A DNA stretch of 18,582 bases from contig PATI01000066.1 of assembly GCA_002712335.1 (NCBI GenBank), forward strand, positions 3,032 to 21,613, given 5' to 3'. Shown here piece after piece: positions 1 through 6,870 of the stretch. How positions within the stretch are numbered: position 1 is the stretch's first letter; each line of letters starts with the position of its first letter. The position numbers and the translations under genes are program-made. Under the pieces are notes generated by a model, which saw only the letters and a program-made list of their open reading frames with translations, was not told the origin of the DNA and did not search any database. This DNA is from Rhodospirillaceae bacterium. GTDB taxonomy: Bacteria; Pseudomonadota; Alphaproteobacteria; MPNO01; UBA2964.

Positions 1-869
1 GCATCTTTGTTTTCATCACCTAGGGCTTTAGAAATTTGATGCATGGCTTCAGGTACACCCGGTGCAGTATACGCAACACTATGAGGTAAGGCGACGGTAT
101 GTGCTTTGGAATGTTCGAGTCCAAAAGTGCTTCCTAAAACATGGGCAAATTTATGATGCAGAGCTACACCCGCGGACCCCAATGCCGTCCCACAAAGCCA
201 AGCACCGTAAAGACCATCGCCACGAGCCACCACATCGTCATTACCGGAAGACATTCTCCTCAAGGCAGACGCCAGCGATTTAATTCCTTCACCAGCAATA
301 AGGCTGTTAACAGGAGTTGCGCCTTGAGAATAAAAGGCCTCAACACCATGTGCTATGGCGTTAATGCCGCTCGGAATCATAATTTTTAACGGGACACCCA
401 TAGCTGTTTCAGGGTCATAAATAATAGTTTTTGGAAGCATCCAGTCAGATTTATAGCCGACTCGAACCCCATCTGTTAATATTGCTTGTAGATCAGTCGT
501 TTCAGAACCGGAAAAGGTTGTCACAGCTGAAATCACTGGGATTTCCATATCCAAAGCAATTGATTTTGCAAGTCCTACCGCGGTCCCGCCGCCATAAGAT
601 ACAACACCATCAATATCGTTTTGTTTAGCAATAACACGGCCTCTCTCAACCATGGGTAGAGGAATGTACTGCTCTGCAATATCGCAAATCTTAGCGTTAA
701 TATCATTTAAGAAAGCGACTAGCTGCCTCACTTCTTCTTTTCGGCCAGGTGTGCAACAAAATAAAACATGTTTTAAACCGAGACGGTTAATTTCTGCTCC
801 GAGCGATTTTATAGTTCCCGGGCCAAACAGTATTCGGGCTGGCAGTGAGATGTGGGTAAAGGGGTTCAT
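1..869 (-). CDS. Maleylacetate reductase (iron-containing alcohol dehydrogenase family), C-terminus cut by window edge
   Basis: Reads from the ATG at 867-869 on the minus strand as an open frame of 289 codons to the window edge; the family is usually about 350 residues, so roughly 60 C-terminal residues are missing. Seen: N-terminal PARILFGPGT (residues 10-19), the glycine-rich nucleotide site YGGGTAVGLAK (92-102), SGINAIAHGVEAFYS (167-181) and the histidine-rich segment LHHKFAHVLGSTFGL (237-251) followed by HTVALPHSVAY. This pattern is typical of maleylacetate reductases rather than general Fe-alcohol dehydrogenases. The family reduces maleylacetate (and chloro derivatives) with NAD(P)H to 3-oxoadipate, at the end of hydroxyquinol, resorcinol and chlorocatechol pathways. 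The next in-frame codons upstream contain no other start before a stop at 903-905, so this start is firm, although no Shine-Dalgarno precedes it; a run of eight C lies directly before the ATG. It is divergent from the extradiol dioxygenase gene, suggesting shared control. Confidence 0.9.
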   Translation of the reverse strand, partial: MNPFTHISLPARILFGPGTIKSLGAEINRLGLKHVLFCCTPGRKEEVRQLVAFLNDINAKICDIAEQYIPLPMVERGRVIAKQNDIDGVVSYGGGTAVGLAKSIALDMEIPVISAVTTFSGSETTDLQAILTDGVRVGYKSDWMLPKTIIYDPETAMGVPLKIMIPSGINAIAHGVEAFYSQGATPVNSLIAGEGIKSLASALRRMSSGNDDVVARGDGLYGAWLCGTALGSAGVALHHKFAHVLGSTFGLEHSKAHTVALPHSVAYTAPGVPEAMHQISKALGDENKD

Positions 870-1071
870 GGGGGGGGTATAGCGTTTAAAGTTGTGATTT
901 GTCTATCCTTAAAATCTATTCTAGTAATCATATTGAACTTAACAACCTGTTCTGAAATTTGTTTATGAAATAGCAATATTATTTTCTTATTTAAAAGTTA
1001 ATTTATTTGTCTGTCTTAACAATGCTGATAGTGTTTTGAACAGTATTTCCATGAAAATGAGGCTTGAAAAA
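870..1071. promoter_or_regulatory. Divergent intergenic control region, maleylacetate reductase / extradiol dioxygenase
   Basis: About 200 bp of AT-rich DNA between two divergently read catabolic genes, so it should hold promoters for both. Direct copies of CTTAACAA lie at 938-945 and 1015-1022. A run of eight G (plus strand 870-877) touches the reductase start codon. No convincing -35/-10 pair could be assigned by eye, and the function is inferred from gene orientation alone. Confidence 0.4.
1058..1062 (+). promoter_or_regulatory. Ribosome binding site deciding the start of the extradiol dioxygenase
   Basis: TGAGG lies 9 nt before the ATG at 1072. The frame is open further upstream (TTG at 1036, ATG at 1051 and 1057), but none of those candidates has a Shine-Dalgarno, so 1072 is preferred. 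Confidence 0.55.
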
Positions 1072-2148
1072 ATGGCACTAAAAAAACAATTAGGAGTTAT
1101 CGGAGGGGTTTTTATGGCCCATGCTCCTCAATTCTTTACCCTTCCAGAGTCCGAAGACAGGAAAATTGTTAACAGAGTAAAAAGATTGGCTAAAAATAAT
1201 GGAAAACGTCTGAAAGAATTACGCCCTGATGTTTATATTTCAATTTCAAATGATCATGCGAACCAATTTGTCCTTCACTGTGTTCCACCTTTTGCTTTAC
1301 ATCGGGGCAATATTGCCCGTGGTAGTTTTGCTGGTAAAAATTTCGAACATCAAATTGCAACTAATGAGTCTACCGAATTAATTCGTTACCTATATAAGGA
1401 AGGATTTGATGTTTCTTATACCTCAACTGCTGAAATTGAATACTCTCTCGGGATTCCACTTTCATTTTTGGATATACAGGGACCTTTAATACCTCTTTTT
1501 GTTAACGCTTATGTTCCTCCTCAACCACGAATGGAGAGGTGTTATGCTTTAGGAGAAGCAATAAATAGAGGACTTATCTCCCAAGGATTAAGCGCGGTAG
1601 TTATCGCTAGTGGTGGCATGTCCCATTTTCCGGGCACTGATAGATATGCTAATCCTGATTTGGATTTCGACCGAAAGGTTTTAGACGAGCTTAAAACTGG
1701 AAATTTGCGATATCTATTATCGTTGGATGAAAAGTCGATGGATGATAGTGGAAATATTGAATTGCGTTGCTGGGGCGTAGCAGCGGGGATGCTCGGTGAA
1801 AGAAAACCAGATTTGGTTTCCCTAGATCCTTCTTGGCACCATAACTACGCAACACTTGCGTGGTGGAAGGAAGAAAAAAATACGAAATCAGATTTCAGGC
1901 CTCATTATCCAGAAATTACTCCTGATCGACTCGATTTAACAGTTGTCCTCCACAAGTTAGCTAATGATATCAGGGAACGCGACCTCTATATATCTGATCC
2001 CAAGAGATATGTAGGGGCTTTGAAGCTAAACGGCCAAGAAAAAAAAGCGCTGCTGAATTTGAAAGATGATGAAATGGTTCAAATGGGTGTCCATCCATTT
2101 TTATCATTTATGGCCCGTCTTCATATTGAACGGGCAATCAAAAAATAG
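1072..2148 (+). CDS. Fused LigB-LigA class III extradiol ring-cleavage dioxygenase
   Basis: From ATG 1072 the product has 358 residues. Residues 1 to about 290 form a LigB-type catalytic domain: the putative Fe(II) ligands are His17 (MAHAPQ), His62 (SNDHANQF) and Glu230 (GNIELRCWG), and the catalytic base is His185 (GGMSHFPG). They match His12, His61, Glu242 and His195 of protocatechuate 4,5-dioxygenase LigB. Residues about 305-358 (LNGQEKKALLNL, then VQMGVHPFLSF) resemble the small helical LigA subunit. A B-A fusion in this order is known for gallate dioxygenases of about 420 residues; this one is shorter. The expected reaction is O2-dependent meta-cleavage of a dihydroxylated aromatic acid or related ring. 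It faces the Rieske beta gene, converging with a 13-nt gap. Gallate, protocatechuate, a catechol or a hydroxypyridine are all possible substrates; none can be chosen from sequence. Confidence 0.85.
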   Translation: MALKKQLGVIGGVFMAHAPQFFTLPESEDRKIVNRVKRLAKNNGKRLKELRPDVYISISNDHANQFVLHCVPPFALHRGNIARGSFAGKNFEHQIATNESTELIRYLYKEGFDVSYTSTAEIEYSLGIPLSFLDIQGPLIPLFVNAYVPPQPRMERCYALGEAINRGLISQGLSAVVIASGGMSHFPGTDRYANPDLDFDRKVLDELKTGNLRYLLSLDEKSMDDSGNIELRCWGVAAGMLGERKPDLVSLDPSWHHNYATLAWWKEEKNTKSDFRPHYPEITPDRLDLTVVLHKLANDIRERDLYISDPKRYVGALKLNGQEKKALLNLKDDEMVQMGVHPFLSFMARLHIERAIKK

Positions 2149-2161
2149 ATAATCGATAAAA

Positions 2162-2686
2162 TTATATAGGGACAGCCATCGCTTCAAACGCGGTGTCACA
2201 ATTTATAAGATTTACTCTCTTTAGAGAAATTTTAAAACTATTGCCGTCCCGTTTCAGTCTATGAAATTGCCTCCCCATAAAGAAACGTTGGACATCTAAA
2301 CGGTATTCTCCCATCAGCAACGATGAACTAATCAGGTATGTTCCTTTGTCATCGTCGGCCTCTTCGACAATGACGTTACTAATGACATGATTGGTTCTTG
2401 AGGGCGGGGTCTGAATATGAATTCGAGGGTGCCTAAGGCGTTCGATCCGGGTCTTCATTAATTGTTTGTCGTCGAAAAATAACGAAGCCTCATTGTAGGG
2501 GTCCGGTTGTCCGTCAGTTGACGGAACCCAATAGACACCGTCATCTGTAAAAAGGTCCATCCATTTTTCAAATTCTCTGTCATCCAGAAGACGTCCCTCA
2601 TAAATAAGGAATAATTCAAATTCCTCTTTGTTAAAGTTTTGTTTTTTTTTCGGTTTAGTAGCCAAGGGTATTACCAATGAATCCAT
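2162..2686 (-). CDS. Aromatic ring-hydroxylating dioxygenase, beta (small) subunit
   Basis: A 174-residue SnoaL/NTF2-fold protein of the usual length for the small subunit of alpha3-beta3 Rieske oxygenases. Typical segments are FLIYEGRLLDDREFEKWMDL (about residues 25-44), the nearby GVYWVP, and a C-terminal region with RRFFMGR-like and ISLKRVNLI strands. The beta subunit is structural: it holds the hexamer together and carries no cofactor. Its ATG follows the TAA of the alpha gene with no gap, and a GAGG inside the end of the alpha gene serves as ribosome binding site, so the two are translationally coupled, as expected for subunits made in equal amounts. A run of nine A codes for part of a PKKKQ segment near the N-terminus and could be slippage-prone. 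Confidence 0.9.
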   Translation of the reverse strand: MDSLVIPLATKPKKKQNFNKEEFELFLIYEGRLLDDREFEKWMDLFTDDGVYWVPSTDGQPDPYNEASLFFDDKQLMKTRIERLRHPRIHIQTPPSRTNHVISNVIVEEADDDKGTYLISSSLLMGEYRLDVQRFFMGRQFHRLKRDGNSFKISLKRVNLINCDTAFEAMAVPI

Positions 2687-3988
2687 TTAGGCTGCCTCGC
2701 ACATATAATGAAGCCATGCTTGATATTGGGCTCGGATAGCCATTTCGTGCATAGCTGATTCACGGGTTGCATTATAATAGGGATCAGCCTCTTCTTCACC
2801 CATTCCTCTAGAAAAATCTATCCAGTCGGACTGATTGCTCCTTAGGCCAGCTTGAGTCCGCCTGAAGGATTCTAAATCGTCAGTTTGCACAAAGGAGGTT
2901 GCTGAATGCGTAACATTTAAAAGCCTTATGTTTGCAGAATTCATTTCATCAGGTGCGCCCTTAAGTTTTACCGGGTAAACAGTTACTTCAGTTAAGTCGG
3001 GTGCTATGGGTCGAATGAGCCGAATATGAATATTCAGTCCCATTATGGAACAGTTCGGATATAATAAAGAATTATGAAATTCCGGAGTTAAGATCTCTTC
3101 CATCCTAGATTTTCCGACTTTTTCGGCCAGAGCCACTTTGTAAGCATCGTAAGCGGGACTAGATCGTCCTTTCTCATTAAGTTCGGTATTACTTGTCCAT
3201 CCATGTCCAAAGTCCACGACAAATGAACGTCTACCCTTCCAAGCATCTGCGGTTTTAGTAGTCTTCTCTTCTACGACCTGAGCGCCTTCCTTGTCCCCTT
3301 CTCTTCTCGAGAATTGTTCTCCCTTTTTATTAACGGTCGATGCATGTGAATAAGGGACATGATAAGAATCTAGGACATTTTCAACCTGAAGCTTCCAATT
3401 TCCGCGAAAAAAATATCGGTGCATGCCCGCATCCAAAGAAATTTCTCCATCTGGGGCACGGTCTACAAGATCATCTATGTTAGCTTTCATTGGACCAAGG
3501 AATTCTTCAAAACTGATTCCTTTTCTTGCCATGCTTACAAATACAAAACCTCGGTATTCGCCCATACGAGGCGCTTTCGCCAACCCAAATTCACTTTTCT
3601 TAAAATGTGCGGCAGCACCCTCGGGCATCGATACGTCTAGTAAGGTGCCATCAGTGTCATAAGACCAGCCATGATATAGACACGTTAAAGATTTTAAATT
3701 TCCACATGGTTCGTTACAGACCTTAGGTCCACGATGCGCGCACCGATTGAGCAGTACTTGAGGCGTTCCATCCTTATGTCGAATGAAGATAATGGGTTGA
3801 CGTCCGATATCTGATGTAACGTAATCACCAATATTGGGTATTTGGCTGGTGTGTCCAGCAAAAATCCAGGCACACCCGAATATTCTATCCATCTCCAATT
3901 CAAAAATATCGGAATCTGTATAGACCCGACGATGAACTCGTCCAGGTTCTATCAGTTTTGAAATTTCGTCAGCCGTACCGTCAAACAT
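2687..3988 (-). CDS. Aromatic ring-hydroxylating dioxygenase, Rieske alpha (large) subunit
   Basis: 433 residues, normal for the family. The Rieske [2Fe-2S] site is C83-x-H85 (NRCAHRG) and C103-x2-H106 (CLYHGW). The mononuclear iron site is in VENVLDSYHVPYSH: Asp207 bridges to the Rieske centre of the neighbouring subunit, His210 and His215 bind iron, and Asp370 or Asp371 (FVQTDDLESF) is the third ligand. The enzyme takes electrons from a ferredoxin/reductase chain and adds O2-derived hydroxyls to an aromatic ring. The overall look is that of the salicylate/anthranilate/terephthalate-type oxygenases that act on carboxylated rings, but this subgroup assignment is only from memory of motifs. 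It is the first gene of an alpha-beta operon, divergent from an MFS transporter. There is no clear Shine-Dalgarno before the ATG. No electron-transfer partner is encoded in the window. Confidence 0.93.
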   Translation of the reverse strand: MFDGTADEISKLIEPGRVHRRVYTDSDIFELEMDRIFGCAWIFAGHTSQIPNIGDYVTSDIGRQPIIFIRHKDGTPQVLLNRCAHRGPKVCNEPCGNLKSLTCLYHGWSYDTDGTLLDVSMPEGAAAHFKKSEFGLAKAPRMGEYRGFVFVSMARKGISFEEFLGPMKANIDDLVDRAPDGEISLDAGMHRYFFRGNWKLQVENVLDSYHVPYSHASTVNKKGEQFSRREGDKEGAQVVEEKTTKTADAWKGRRSFVVDFGHGWTSNTELNEKGRSSPAYDAYKVALAEKVGKSRMEEILTPEFHNSLLYPNCSIMGLNIHIRLIRPIAPDLTEVTVYPVKLKGAPDEMNSANIRLLNVTHSATSFVQTDDLESFRRTQAGLRSNQSDWIDFSRGMGEEEADPYYNATRESAMHEMAIRAQYQAWLHYMCEAA

Positions 3989-4071
3989 ACCGTATCCATT
4001 TTGTAGTAATAAAATTGTTTTAGATTTTCTCTCAGAGTGCTTTTTGGGTCAAGGATGGATAGAGACCTATC

Positions 4072-4127
4072 TTGTTAACGCCTTTTTTGGGCTTCATAGA
4101 CTATCTATGCGCTGAGACGGTTAACAA
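4072..4127. promoter_or_regulatory. Nested inverted repeats, possible operator between Rieske oxygenase and MFS genes
   Basis: TTGTTAAC (4072-4079) is mirrored by GTTAACAA (4120-4127). Nested inside, nearly sharing the same centre, is a perfect inverted repeat CATAGA-CTA-TCTATG (4095-4109). The whole lies within the 207-bp divergent spacer 3989-4195, where a dimeric regulator could control both directions. The regulator is not in the window and the role is inferred. TTGTTAAC also occurs inside coding sequence (for example at 1166-1173), so the outer half-sites alone are weak evidence. Confidence 0.35.
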
Positions 4128-4195
4128 TTTTTGAGCTATGATTCTTTGTGTTACGAGTTTATTGTCCGTCCGTTTTTTGAAAACTGGAGTATTTT

Positions 4196-5416
4196 ATGCG
4201 TGGATGGGGAGGTTTTTCCTTTAAAGAAATCAGTGTCATTGCTCTGATAAGTTTTGGCCATATGTTAAGTCATTTCTTTTTCTTTGTTTTACCTCCTCTG
4301 TATTTGGTTCTTAAAACAGAATTTGAAGTTAGCTATGCTGTATTGGCTTTGCCAATGGCTTTTTATGCGGTGGCGGCCGGTATAACACAGACGCCGGTTG
4401 GTTTTTGGGTTGACCGTGTTGGAGCGCGAAAACTTTTAATTGTAGGTTTGATAATCCAAGGACTATCGGTGGCTGCGATAGGTTTTTCATCTACATTTTG
4501 GCAATTGGTCGCATTTTACACCATTACAGGCATTGCCAATACGGTTTTCCATCCGGCCGACTACGCCATTTTGTCTGGTTCTATTGCTAAGGAAAGATTA
4601 GGTCGAGCGTTTAGTCTTCATCTTGCAAGTGGAAATTTAGGGTGGGTTTTTGTTCCGGGTGTAATGATCGGTCTTTCAGAAATATGGGATTGGCGGATTG
4701 CATTTATAATAGTTGGAACCCTTGGGTGTCTTGTTGGCTTCATTGTTTGGGCTTTTTCCAAAACCTTATCGGAGGAAACTACCAAAATACCTAATTCTGA
4801 TAATCCCTCAGCAGAAAAAAAACCTGATTTTAGAGATGGTTTAAAATTATTAATATCTTTTCCAATTATGATGTGTTTTAGCTTTTTTATAATGCTGACA
4901 ATTGGCTTTACAGGAATTCGTTCTTTTATGGTTGTCGCTCTTAATCAACTCTATGGAATAACCAATATAATTGGCAATACAGTCTTAACAGGTTTTATGG
5001 CGGGCAGTTTTCTTGGGGTTCTAATAGGAGGCTTTGTAGCCGACAAGTACGGACCAAGGGTAGCAACCGCAATCGGAACTCTCATTGGAGCAGCTGTAAT
5101 ATTAGTTTTTGTAGGCAGTTACAATTTGCCAATTCTTGTTATCCTTATCGCCATAACATTATCCGGTCTTTTGCAAGGTATACTACTACCCAGTCGTGAT
5201 CTTTTAATCCGCGCCGTTACCCCGGCGGGGTCAATGGGGAAAGTTGTAGGGTTTCTGACGATGGGCATGATGATGGCCGCCGCCGTCGTTCAGCCAATAT
5301 TTGGATGGCTGATGGATATAAATGAACCTCGCTGGGTATTTTGGTTAAGTGCGATATTTGTCGCCGGTGCGTTATTTTGTTTTTCTTCCGCCCGGTCGAG
5401 TAAATTAAATATTTAA
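4196..5416 (+). CDS. Major facilitator superfamily transporter
   Basis: 406 residues, almost entirely hydrophobic segments consistent with 12 membrane helices in two halves joined by a polar, lysine-rich loop near residues 195-220. Both halves carry the MFS loop motif: GFWVDRVGAR (residues 69-78) and GGFVADKYGPR (about 278). A GGAG at 4185-4188 sits 7 nt before the ATG, supporting the start. Members of this superfamily are secondary transporters in the inner membrane, usually proton-coupled. Its position between the Rieske oxygenase and the cupins suggests uptake of the aromatic substrate or export of a pathway product. The early histidines and overall pattern recall fosmidomycin-resistance-like MFS proteins, but no substrate can be assigned. 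It converges with the second cupin gene with a 13-nt AT-rich gap. Confidence 0.88.
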   Translation: MRGWGGFSFKEISVIALISFGHMLSHFFFFVLPPLYLVLKTEFEVSYAVLALPMAFYAVAAGITQTPVGFWVDRVGARKLLIVGLIIQGLSVAAIGFSSTFWQLVAFYTITGIANTVFHPADYAILSGSIAKERLGRAFSLHLASGNLGWVFVPGVMIGLSEIWDWRIAFIIVGTLGCLVGFIVWAFSKTLSEETTKIPNSDNPSAEKKPDFRDGLKLLISFPIMMCFSFFIMLTIGFTGIRSFMVVALNQLYGITNIIGNTVLTGFMAGSFLGVLIGGFVADKYGPRVATAIGTLIGAAVILVFVGSYNLPILVILIAITLSGLLQGILLPSRDLLIRAVTPAGSMGKVVGFLTMGMMMAAAVVQPIFGWLMDINEPRWVFWLSAIFVAGALFCFSSARSSKLNI

Positions 5417-5429
5417 TATTTTGTGGAAA

Positions 5430-6029
5430 TTAAATATCGGTTGGCGGCTCATACTCAAGTTGTTTCTTTGTCGCTTCATTTGGGGGCATTTTTACTGTTT
5501 TTTGAAATAACATGTGCATGAATAGGAATAGTGGTTTTGCTTTCATAATTAAGACGACCATCTCTTCATTTTCATCAGAATTAAAATGTTGATGTACCAC
5601 TCCGTTAGGTACCATTAGCATATCGCCTGCCTCATAATCATACTTGACGCCGTCATGATGATCGTAACCCCTGCCCTTTAATACATAAAAGGCTGCACTA
5701 TTCATATGTCCATGGTTTACATTAGTACCCAATGGAGCGAAGGCCTTAAGGTGTGTTTCAATAGATTGACAAACTTCTACATCGGCGGGATTTATAATTT
5801 CTTTACCATAACTCTGAGGTCCTCCATGCCATTTGGAGTCTTTTGTAGAATAAACCCGAGGTAAATCATGAGTTTTTTGCAATAATTCACCGTACGTACC
5901 TTCCAACGCCCTGACAAAAGTTCGCTTTTTTGTCCATTGCGCCCAGTCTGCTGCAGGCCGATTGTGCCCCGGACCTACCTCTCCTTTTGTATTTTCACTT
6001 TCTTTTGGGGATGAAACGCCTTCAGCCAT
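5430..6029 (-). CDS. Single-domain cupin, gentisate-dioxygenase-like motif (paralogue 2)
   Basis: 199 residues with one cupin barrel. Motif 1 is NHGHMNSAAFYVLKGRG: both metal-binding histidines are present, but the usual glutamate is an alanine, as in gentisate 1,2-dioxygenases (HRHxxSALRF type). Motif 2 is complete: GDMLMVPNGVVHQHFN gives the third histidine. This implies a three-histidine Fe(II) site like the bicupin gentisate/salicylate dioxygenases, in a protein about half their length. A hydrophobic tail segment, KAKPLFLFMHMLFQKTV, is nearly identical in the neighbouring paralogue; the two proteins are roughly 60-65% identical by eye. An AAGGA 8 nt before the ATG supports the start. It lies 84 nt downstream of the other cupin on the same strand, so the pair is probably one transcript. 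Function is not established: a ring-cleavage dioxygenase, a chaperone-like accessory protein or a heteromeric subunit are all possible. Confidence 0.8.
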   Translation of the reverse strand: MAEGVSSPKESENTKGEVGPGHNRPAADWAQWTKKRTFVRALEGTYGELLQKTHDLPRVYSTKDSKWHGGPQSYGKEIINPADVEVCQSIETHLKAFAPLGTNVNHGHMNSAAFYVLKGRGYDHHDGVKYDYEAGDMLMVPNGVVHQHFNSDENEEMVVLIMKAKPLFLFMHMLFQKTVKMPPNEATKKQLEYEPPTDI

Positions 6030-6113
6030 AAACCATTCCTTTATCTTAGTCTCATAAACCTTCTGCTATTTTAAGCCAAAGGTTGAGTTACGCAAAGTAG
6101 AGATCGTTATTTT

Positions 6114-6695
6114 CTAATAATCGGTTGTAGGGGTGTAATCCTCTAGTCCCGGTAGGGGTTCGCTAGGTGGTAGCTTTACAGTCTTTTGAAAAAGCATATG
6201 CATAAATAAAAAAAGTGGTTTTGCTTTCATCACAACAACGATTAAGTCTTCTTTCTCAGAACTATTAAAATGTTGATGAACACATCCATTTTCCACCATG
6301 AGGATATCTCCGGCCTCGTATTCGTGTCGTTTACCATCATGTATATCGTAACCCTCTCCCCGCAAAACATAGAAGGCAGCACTATTCATGTGTCCATGAT
6401 TTTGTGCAAAACTACCAGGAGCGTATACGTGTAAATGAGTTTCAATAGATTGAGCAATTTGAGTATGTTGTGGGTTTATAACGTGTTTCCCAAAAGCTAG
6501 GGGACCGCCCTTCCACATCATGTCGGAAGTACTGATAACCCTATCTTTGTCATACAAACCTTGCTGCATTTCACCATAAGTTCCTTCAAGGGCTCGGACA
6601 AAGGTCCTTTTCTTTACCCATCGATCCCAGACAACCTCTTTTTTGTTGTGACCAGCGGGGGTTGGGTCTTGGACGGGCGTTGATTCAGGCGACAT
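6114..6695 (-). CDS. Single-domain cupin, gentisate-dioxygenase-like motif (paralogue 1)
   Basis: 193 residues, one cupin barrel, closely related to the following cupin. Blocks shared exactly include KKRTFVRALEGTYGE, QSIETHL, NHGHMNSAAFYVL and KAKPLFLFMHMLFQKTVK. Motif 2 reads GDILMVENGCVHQHFN: the proline of the other copy (MVPNG) is glutamate here, while the third metal histidine is kept. The putative three-His metal site (two His from NHGH, one from VHQHFN) is therefore intact, and motif 1 again has Ala where most cupins have Glu. It is first in the cupin pair and divergent from egtD. Its Shine-Dalgarno is weak (GGA 12 nt upstream). The N-terminal 20 residues (PTPAGHNKKEV) keep a short match, AGHN/PGHN, to the other copy. 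As with its partner, an oxygenase or accessory role in the aromatic pathway is inferred from motif and neighbourhood only. Confidence 0.8.
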   Translation of the reverse strand: MSPESTPVQDPTPAGHNKKEVVWDRWVKKRTFVRALEGTYGEMQQGLYDKDRVISTSDMMWKGGPLAFGKHVINPQHTQIAQSIETHLHVYAPGSFAQNHGHMNSAAFYVLRGEGYDIHDGKRHEYEAGDILMVENGCVHQHFNSSEKEDLIVVVMKAKPLFLFMHMLFQKTVKLPPSEPLPGLEDYTPTTDY

Positions 6696-6870
6696 CTAAT
6701 AATTTCCAAACATATACGAAAATTAGGATCACATTATTCGGCTGGGGAATGCCTGTAAAGGAATCACCCCCGCTTGATAAAAAATTTTTAGGAAGGGATC
6801 TTTTTAAACTCAAAAAATAGCCTTACTGTATATAAATTACATGCCAAAAAAATAATAATTAGAAGAAAAA

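Noticed and set aside
62..882. Several short plus-strand open frames (65-82 residues)
   Set aside because: They lie antisense to the maleylacetate reductase gene, whose minus-strand frame is clearly coding; the short frames show no domain or ribosome binding site.
1036..1071. Longer N-terminus for the extradiol dioxygenase from TTG 1036 or ATG 1051
   Set aside because: No ribosome binding site for these starts, whereas TGAGG fits ATG 1072; the family's conserved part begins just after 1072.
3419..3903. Open frames on both strands inside the Rieske alpha gene
   Set aside because: Out-of-frame shadows of a well-supported gene; no recognisable motifs.
5404..5440. ATTAAATATTTAAT palindrome and repeated ATTAAATAT between the MFS and cupin genes, as a terminator
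   Set aside because: All A-T and without a GC stem; likely low-complexity spacer.
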